Shown here: positions 7,924 through 11,202 of the stretch, piece after piece
Layout of the letters: each line of letters opens with the position of its first letter
Position numbering within the stretch: the first letter of the stretch is position 1
NCBI GenBank assembly: GCA_023128035.1
Contig: JAGMES010000139.1
Coordinates: 1-11,202, forward strand
Reading direction: 5' to 3'
Length of the DNA stretch: 11,202 nt
DNA from: Halanaerobiales bacterium
GTDB taxonomy: Bacteria > Bacillota_F > Halanaerobiia > DY22613
The notes under the pieces: model-generated
Told to the model about the DNA's origin: nothing
The model's input: only the letters and a program-made list of their open reading frames with translations
The model's database searches: none
Made by a program: the position numbers and the translations under genes

Positions 7924-7945
7924 CTTTTAACCCCCAAAAATGTAA

Positions 7946-8389
7946 TCAGAGTTCTTGCAATCTTTTTTTTATATGTTCGTAATCAAAAGAAGAGAAAATC
8001 CTACTCTCCTCACCGTCTAAAATTCTATAGTGCTGAGATATTATGTTTTGCTGTATTTTATACTCTCCTTTGTTTTCTAAATCTCTCCACCAATTTTTCC
8101 CACCCATTGTTTTTTTGTATTTTTTTTCATAACCATCAAAAACTAACGTAAGTATAATATCTTGTGGTTGACCTCCAAATGTCATTTCAAGTACTTCACT
8201 ATCTCTAAAAATTGTACACAACGTTACAGCTCTTGCCCATCCAAGAGTAGATCTACCTTTTTCAATCTGAACCAGTGTTTTTTTTGATATACCTAAAATT
8301 TTAGCCATTTTATCCTGTGTATAATCATTTTCAATTCGTATCATTTTCAATTTTTTATCTACATTAGTTATAAACTCTTCTCTCATCAT
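7946..8389 (-). CDS. XRE-family helix-turn-helix regulator, probable operon regulator
   Basis: A 147-residue DNA-binding protein with an N-terminal Cro/cI-type helix-turn-helix at about residues 12-55 (YTQDKMAKILGISKKTLVQIEKG) and a C-terminal region of about 85 residues containing GGKNWWRDLE, IISQHYRILD and IFSSFDYE that I cannot assign to a ligand-binding family. It is the first gene of the operon and ends 22 bases before UbiA, so it is probably co-transcribed and autoregulated through the palindrome over its promoter. The start is uncertain: AAAGGAG at 8402-8408 is 12 bases from the ATG at 8389 and three bases from a TTG at 8398; the ATG is chosen as the first strong start codon. Whether it represses or activates is not visible, but an operator over the -10 fits repression. 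Confidence 0.82.
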   Translation of the reverse strand: MMREEFITNVDKKLKMIRIENDYTQDKMAKILGISKKTLVQIEKGRSTLGWARAVTLCTIFRDSEVLEMTFGGQPQDIILTLVFDGYEKKYKKTMGGKNWWRDLENKGEYKIQQNIISQHYRILDGEESRIFSSFDYEHIKKRLQEL

Positions 8390-8408
8390 ATAGAACAACA
8401 ACTCCTTT

Positions 8409-8447
8409 AGTGTAATTTTACACTATCTATATCATATTGTAAACACT
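8409..8447 (-). promoter_or_regulatory. Operon promoter with palindromic operator over the -10
   Basis: On the minus strand a -35 TTTACA (8438-8443) and a -10 TAAAAT (8415-8420) are 17 bases apart. The -10 lies inside the perfect palindrome AGTGTAA-AA-TTACACT (8409-8424). A half-site AGTGTTTACA (8438-8447) overlaps the -35, 23 bases upstream. Transcription should start near 8408, so the ribosome site at 8402-8408 would be almost at the 5' end of the transcript. The palindrome is the natural candidate target of the XRE regulator encoded immediately downstream. Confidence 0.65.
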
Positions 8448-8612
8448 AAAAGCAAAAAAATGTCTTTCATATTCCCTTAAACTCCACATAACCTCTTTTA
8501 CTGTAGGCACTTTTAACCGCTGATGCCGCAAGTAAAATGGAAGATAAGAAAACTGCATACGAAAAGTTGGAAAATATAAGGACATTAACATCCGTGCAGG
8601 CGGCTAAGTAGC
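8448..8612. other. Intergenic stretch with a possible gene remnant
   Basis: Part of the 297-base region between the divergent regulator genes. On the plus strand a frame is open from 8507 to a TAG at 8609-8611 and reads like protein in its second half (ATG at 8537, then EDKKTAYEKLENIRTL, ending SVQAAK). There is no clear ribosome site before the ATG, and the frame is closed by TAG just upstream at 8504. It may be the tail of a lost gene or a chance frame; I do not recognise it. Confidence 0.25.
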
Positions 8613-8618
8613 ACCATT

Positions 8619-8654
8619 TAGTACTTCCCTTTATATAGTACCTTGTGTTATACT
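8619..8654 (+). promoter_or_regulatory. PadR gene promoter with repeated GTAC boxes
   Basis: A -10 TATACT is at 8649-8654. Upstream are two identical TAGTAC boxes at 8619-8624 and 8636-8641, 17 bases apart, with a looser copy AAGTAGCACC at 8606-8615. GTAC is its own reverse complement, so the pair can act as an inverted or direct repeat. They flank the place expected for the -35 element, which is itself weak. PadR-type regulators usually bind short symmetric sites over their own promoters, so these are candidate autoregulatory operators. Confidence 0.5.
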
Positions 8655-8686
8655 GTAATTGCTAGAACTATAAGGATGGTGAAGAC

Positions 8687-9007
8687 ATGAATATACAGTT
8701 TAAAAAGGGCGTTTTAGAATTATGTGTATTAACCATGCTTTCAAGGAAGGATTGCTATGGTTATGAACTTGTCAAAGAAATTTCAAAAAAAATATCCATT
8801 GCTGAAGGAACCATCTACCCCCTTTTACGTCGGATGAAGAATGAAGACTATGTGACTACATATCTACAAGAATCACTCGAAGGACCACCGAGAAAATATT
8901 ACAAACTAACCGATATAGGTATAGAGATGAAAGAACAATTAAATAAAGAATGGATGACATTCACCATAAAGGTGAACAAATTACTGGAAGGCAGGGATGA
9001 AGAATGA
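8687..9007 (+). CDS. PadR-family transcriptional regulator
   Basis: A 106-residue winged-helix DNA-binding protein of the short PadR group. It starts with [21 protein letters not shown], then YELVKEIS, the recognition helix region [20 protein letters not shown], and the wing [13 protein letters not shown]; the short C-terminal helix ends in [11 protein letters not shown] and would form the dimer. Length and motifs match the family throughout. A GGATGGTGA ribosome site precedes the ATG. The stop overlaps the next start as ATGA, so the two proteins are co-translated. In Firmicutes this type commonly pairs with a HAAS-domain membrane protein and controls its own operon in response to envelope or drug stress; the signal here is not known. 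Confidence 0.93.
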   Translation: MNIQFKKGVLELCVLTMLSRKDCYGYELVKEISKKISIAEGTIYPLLRRMKNEDYVTTYLQESLEGPPRKYYKLTDIGIEMKEQLNKEWMTFTIKVNKLLEGRDEE

Positions 9008-9759
9008 AGAAAAACGACTTCTTAAAAGAACTAAGCCAACACCTGTTAGGCATACCTGATGACGAAATCAAAGATATCCTCTATGATTTTAGGGAGTATT
9101 TTAATGCCGGTCTTCAGGATGGACGAAGTGAAGAAGAGCTTACTGACTCCCTTGGTGACCCTAAAGCTCTAGCAAAACAGGTCAAAACAGAGTATATGGT
9201 CAAATTAGCTAAAAAGACCCCAAATTTGCGAAATATGTTCAATGCCATCCTTGCTACTATGGGTCTCGGTTTTTTCAAAACAATCGGCTTATTTTTGATA
9301 ATTATAGGAGTCTCTATCTTGGTTAACTACTTCTCTATTATTGATTTAACCTGGGGAAAGATTTGGCCGATATTTATTATTGGGTTGGGCGCTGCTTTTC
9401 AAGCTAGTTATTTTACTAACCCCTTACGCAGCAAAACAAATGAGAGCTTTCTCATTCCTGGCGCTATCTTAACTATAACAGGACTTTTATTCCTTTTTTT
9501 AGTTTTTACTGACTTCATATACATCGCGAAGCTCTGGCCTATCTTTATTCTATCAATTGCCATCGGGCTTTTTCAATTCTACTATTTTGGCAGTCGAAAT
9601 TTCTGGATTCTGATTCCTACTGTGATTCTGACCGTTTTTAGTAGTATCTTCCTTGTTAGAAATCTTTCGAATATACAGTTCTTTAGCTTTTTTCTCGCCT
9701 GTGTCTTTATAATAGGCGGTTTAGTTGTATGGTTCAATATTGGTAAACGAAATTATTAA
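9004..9759 (+). CDS. HAAS/DUF1700-type membrane protein paired with PadR
   Basis: A 251-residue protein with an N-terminal cytosolic helical domain (about residues 1-75, typical HAAS/DUF1700 pattern: [38 protein letters not shown]) followed by about six membrane helices. The membrane part contains an internal repeat: [20 protein letters not shown] at 118-137 is echoed by [21 protein letters not shown] at 175-195, each followed by an IPxxxLT helix (151-158, 204-210). The W-P repeat recalls LiaF/DUF5668-type membrane modules. It probably senses or buffers an envelope state and modulates the partner PadR; this is known only in outline for the family. The DUF4097 adhesin-like gene often found third in such operons is absent. 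A terminator follows within 11 bases. Confidence 0.82.
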   Translation: MKKNDFLKELSQHLLGIPDDEIKDILYDFREYFNAGLQDGRSEEELTDSLGDPKALAKQVKTEYMVKLAKKTPNLRNMFNAILATMGLGFFKTIGLFLIIIGVSILVNYFSIIDLTWGKIWPIFIIGLGAAFQASYFTNPLRSKTNESFLIPGAILTITGLLFLFLVFTDFIYIAKLWPIFILSIAIGLFQFYYFGSRNFWILIPTVILTVFSSIFLVRNLSNIQFFSFFLACVFIIGGLVVWFNIGKRNY

Positions 9760-9769
9760 ATAACAATAA

Positions 9770-9805
9770 AACTCCCCTAATATTACGATGAAAATTAGGG
9801 GAGTT
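9770..9805. terminator. Bidirectional intrinsic terminator
   Basis: A 12-bp perfect stem AACTCCCCTAAT/ATTAGGGGAGTT (9770-9781 and 9794-9805) with a 12-base loop lies between the convergent stops of the HAAS-protein gene and the SGNH hydrolase gene. On the minus strand the stem is followed by TTTATTG, and on the plus strand by GTTTATC, so it can end both transcripts. Confidence 0.85.
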
Positions 9806-9810
9806 GTTTA

Positions 9811-10536
9811 TCAATCACTTATTTTTTTGATAAGAAAATCATAGCTCGCTTTTGTATATTCTATAATTTTATTAGCTATTAACCTATGACCTAGTTCATT
9901 TGGATGAATGCCATCTAAGCAAATATATTTTCTATAATCTTTTTCTTGTAAAAATGTCCCTCTTACATCAATTAATTTAGTATTTGTTTCCTCAGCAATA
10001 TTAATTATTGCCGAATTATATCGTTCATGCCACCAGTAAATTCTAGTGACTGTTTCAAGCCATTTAAGTATATTTTTTTCATCACATGGATTGTTCTTAC
10101 TGACCCATTTTAAATATCTTTCAGCATCAAGAGGTGGTAGACTCATAAAAACAGGTACAATATTGTTAGCTCTTAAGGTTTTAATTGTCTTCTTTAAATG
10201 ATCTTTAAACATATTTATATCTGTATTAGGACTATAATCTTTAAATGGATTTTTAGCTATTTCTTCCCAATTAAAATCACAATCATTTCCTCCAAACTCG
10301 AGAATAACGATGTCTGGGTTCTTTTGGATAACCTGCCTATTTAGTTTTTTAGCCGCCCTAATTATTGTATTTCCGAACTTTCCTACAGTGTGGATTACAC
10401 CATTAAATTCTTTTTGTAATAGTCCCCCAAAGTTTTCTTGTAAAACTACATATTTATTACTTTGTTCATCGAAAGTTATTCCTTTAGTAATGGAATCACC
10501 ATATATTACAAGATGATAATAATCTTTTTTATTCAT
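9811..10536 (-). CDS. SGNH/GDSL-family hydrolase
   Basis: A 241-residue esterase/lipase-like hydrolase of the SGNH fold. All four blocks are present: nucleophile Ser15 in IYGDSITKG (block I), Gly55 in GKFGNT (block II), Asn84 in FGGNDCDF (block III), and Asp208 with His211 in CLDGIHPNELGH (block V). No signal peptide or membrane segment is seen, so it should be cytosolic and act on small acyl or acetyl esters, for instance on sugars or cell-wall precursors. The ribosome site GAGGTGA lies just upstream of the ATG. The gene stands alone with its own promoter and terminator. The substrate cannot be told from sequence. A link to the lipid operon is possible but has no support beyond proximity. 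Confidence 0.9.
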   Translation of the reverse strand: MNKKDYYHLVIYGDSITKGITFDEQSNKYVVLQENFGGLLQKEFNGVIHTVGKFGNTIIRAAKKLNRQVIQKNPDIVILEFGGNDCDFNWEEIAKNPFKDYSPNTDINMFKDHLKKTIKTLRANNIVPVFMSLPPLDAERYLKWVSKNNPCDEKNILKWLETVTRIYWWHERYNSAIINIAEETNTKLIDVRGTFLQEKDYRKYICLDGIHPNELGHRLIANKIIEYTKASYDFLIKKISD

Positions 10537-10575
10537 ATTTTCACCTCATTTATTTTATTTATATATCTTAATTAC

Positions 10576-10604
10576 AGTATAGCACATGGTATTGTTTATT
10601 GCAA
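10576..10604 (-). promoter_or_regulatory. SGNH hydrolase promoter, extended -10
   Basis: On the minus strand TTGCAA (10599-10604) and TATACT (10576-10581) are 17 bases apart, and TG-C directly before the -10 makes an extended -10 element. The start codon is about 40 bases downstream. Confidence 0.7.
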
Positions 10605-10618
10605 GGTAGTAAACAATA
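10590..10618. promoter_or_regulatory. Inverted repeat around the SGNH -35, candidate operator
   Basis: Perfect 9-base arms TATTGTTTA (10590-10598) and TAAACAATA (10610-10618) are separated by 11 bases that include the -35 element. The symmetry and placement fit a repressor site. No nearby regulator is an obvious partner. Confidence 0.5.
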
Positions 10619-10652
10619 TTTTTATCTGTATATTACTATATAGCTAGTGACA

Positions 10653-10699
10653 TAAGTGTAAAAAGGACTTCTGGTCACCAGAAGTCCTTTTTACACTTA
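10653..10699. terminator. Long perfect hairpin, bidirectional terminator
   Basis: Two perfect 22-base arms (10653-10674 and 10678-10699) enclose the three-base loop TCA. The core is A5-GGACTTCTGG-loop-CCAGAAGTCC-T5, so a U-tract follows the GC stem on both strands. It lies five bases after the stop of the minus-strand gene fragment at 10704 and is probably the original terminator of that gene. Confidence 0.85.
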
Positions 10700-10703
10700 A
10701 TAT

Positions 10704-10811
10704 TTATGAGGGGAGGGCCAGTTCCAAACCCGTAAGCTCAATCAAAATTTCAACGACTCCTTCGACAAAAATGCTATTTCGGGTAAGATGACCTTTAACA
10801 ATTAATTTCTT
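10704..10811 (-). pseudogene. Orphan C-terminal gene fragment
   Basis: A minus-strand frame of 35 codons between two TAA stops, ending five bases before the hairpin terminator. The part after residue 9 reads like real protein (TRNSIFVEGVVEILIELTG, ending LELALPS), and its codons are clearly richer in G and C (CTC, CCC, GAG, CTG) than those of the AT-rich gene remnant just upstream. It has no start or ribosome site. It looks like the last exon-sized tail of a gene whose body was lost, joined to the end of the Fic-like remnant. I do not recognise the family. Confidence 0.4.
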
Positions 10812-11187
10812 TTAAAATTCTACCTATCACAATAAATTTATAGATATTTTTTCTCCCTTGTCTGTCTTTTTGCAAAAATCCTAATTCAGCCAATTCATTT
10901 AAATCATTTCGAGCTGTTTTGTATGAAACTTTATATTTTTTTTGATAATCACTTATGAATATAAAGTTTTTTTCGCTTTTAACAAAAAAATTCAAAAGTT
11001 TACTTTGACGATTAGATATGGAAATATTTTTTTCTTTTAAATAAGTAGATAATAATTTTCGTCCGTATTCTATTTCTATCCTTTGCATTACTTTTAATAT
11101 ACTTTCAGATAACATTTCTATATAAAAATTTAAAAAATATGTAAGTTTATTTTCATAGTCTTCAACATCTTTAATCGCTGTTACTAC
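10795..11187 (-). pseudogene. Probable Fic-family remnant, C-terminal winged-helix part
   Basis: The frame is open from just after a TGA at 11188-11190. The ATG at 11115 has no ribosome site, and protein-like sequence continues upstream of it (AIKDVEDYENKLTYFLNFYI), which matches the usual segment after the Fic catalytic domain. Then follow a basic linker and a winged helix (YQKKYKVSYKTARNDLNELAELGFL, then RQGRKNIYKF), as at the C-terminus of many Fic proteins. The Fic motif itself (HPFxxGNGR) is not in the window, and stops close the frame just upstream, so the gene appears 5'-truncated or frameshifted. It could still express a small 106-residue DNA-binding protein, but this is less likely. 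Confidence 0.5.
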
Positions 11188-11202
11188 TCAGGCATTCCAT
11201 TA

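Noticed and set aside
10310..10647. Two plus-strand frames of 68 and 61 codons
   Set aside because: They are antisense to the SGNH hydrolase gene and its promoter, with no ribosome site or domain.
10653..10699. Long palindrome as a transposon end or CRISPR-type repeat
   Set aside because: There is only one copy, no target duplication is seen, and the A5-stem-T5 layout fits a bidirectional terminator.

Overview
The window is AT-rich DNA with strong Shine-Dalgarno sites, occasional TTG starts, tight ATGA gene overlaps and a PadR/HAAS regulatory pair. Together these suggest a low-GC Gram-positive bacterium, probably an anaerobic Clostridia member. The species cannot be named from the sequence alone.

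About three quarters of the window (9-8447, minus strand) is one apparent nine-gene operon. In transcription order it encodes an XRE-type regulator, a UbiA-family membrane prenyltransferase, a single-module Old Yellow Enzyme-like flavoprotein with a C-terminal cysteine cluster, a dedicated acyl carrier protein, an alpha-oxoamine synthase (PLP enzyme of the serine palmitoyltransferase/KBL/BioF family), a diacylglycerol/sphingosine-kinase-like lipid kinase, a divergent ThiL/AIR-synthase-like protein, a FabF-type ketosynthase with an intact Cys-His-His triad, and an extended SDR (epimerase/3-beta-HSD-like). The last five genes are joined by three exact ATGA overlaps and one longer overlap. The operon starts at a well-formed promoter (TTTACA-17-TAAAAT) whose -10 element lies inside a perfect 7-2-7 palindrome, a likely operator for the regulator. 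No terminator is visible at the left edge, so the operon may continue outside the window.

The combination of ACP, ketosynthase, alpha-oxoamine synthase, ketone-reducing SDR and lipid kinase resembles the logic of bacterial sphingoid-base synthesis: carrier-bound acyl chain, condensation with an amino acid, ketone reduction, phosphorylation. UbiA, a flavin enoate reductase and a ThiL-like protein are not part of the known sphingolipid sets. My inference is that the operon makes an unusual amino-lipid, possibly prenylated, or a lipid-like signal. The product is not known to me.

The right part is a set of smaller units. Divergent from the operon is a PadR regulator plus a HAAS-type membrane protein (8687-9759, plus strand), ending in a bidirectional terminator shared with a convergent SGNH/GDSL hydrolase gene (9811-10536, minus). 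The SGNH gene has an extended -10 promoter with an inverted repeat around its -35. From about 10653 to the right edge there is a 22-bp perfect hairpin terminator, a 35-codon orphan C-terminal gene fragment and a probable 5'-truncated Fic-family remnant. This part looks like a scar of past rearrangement.
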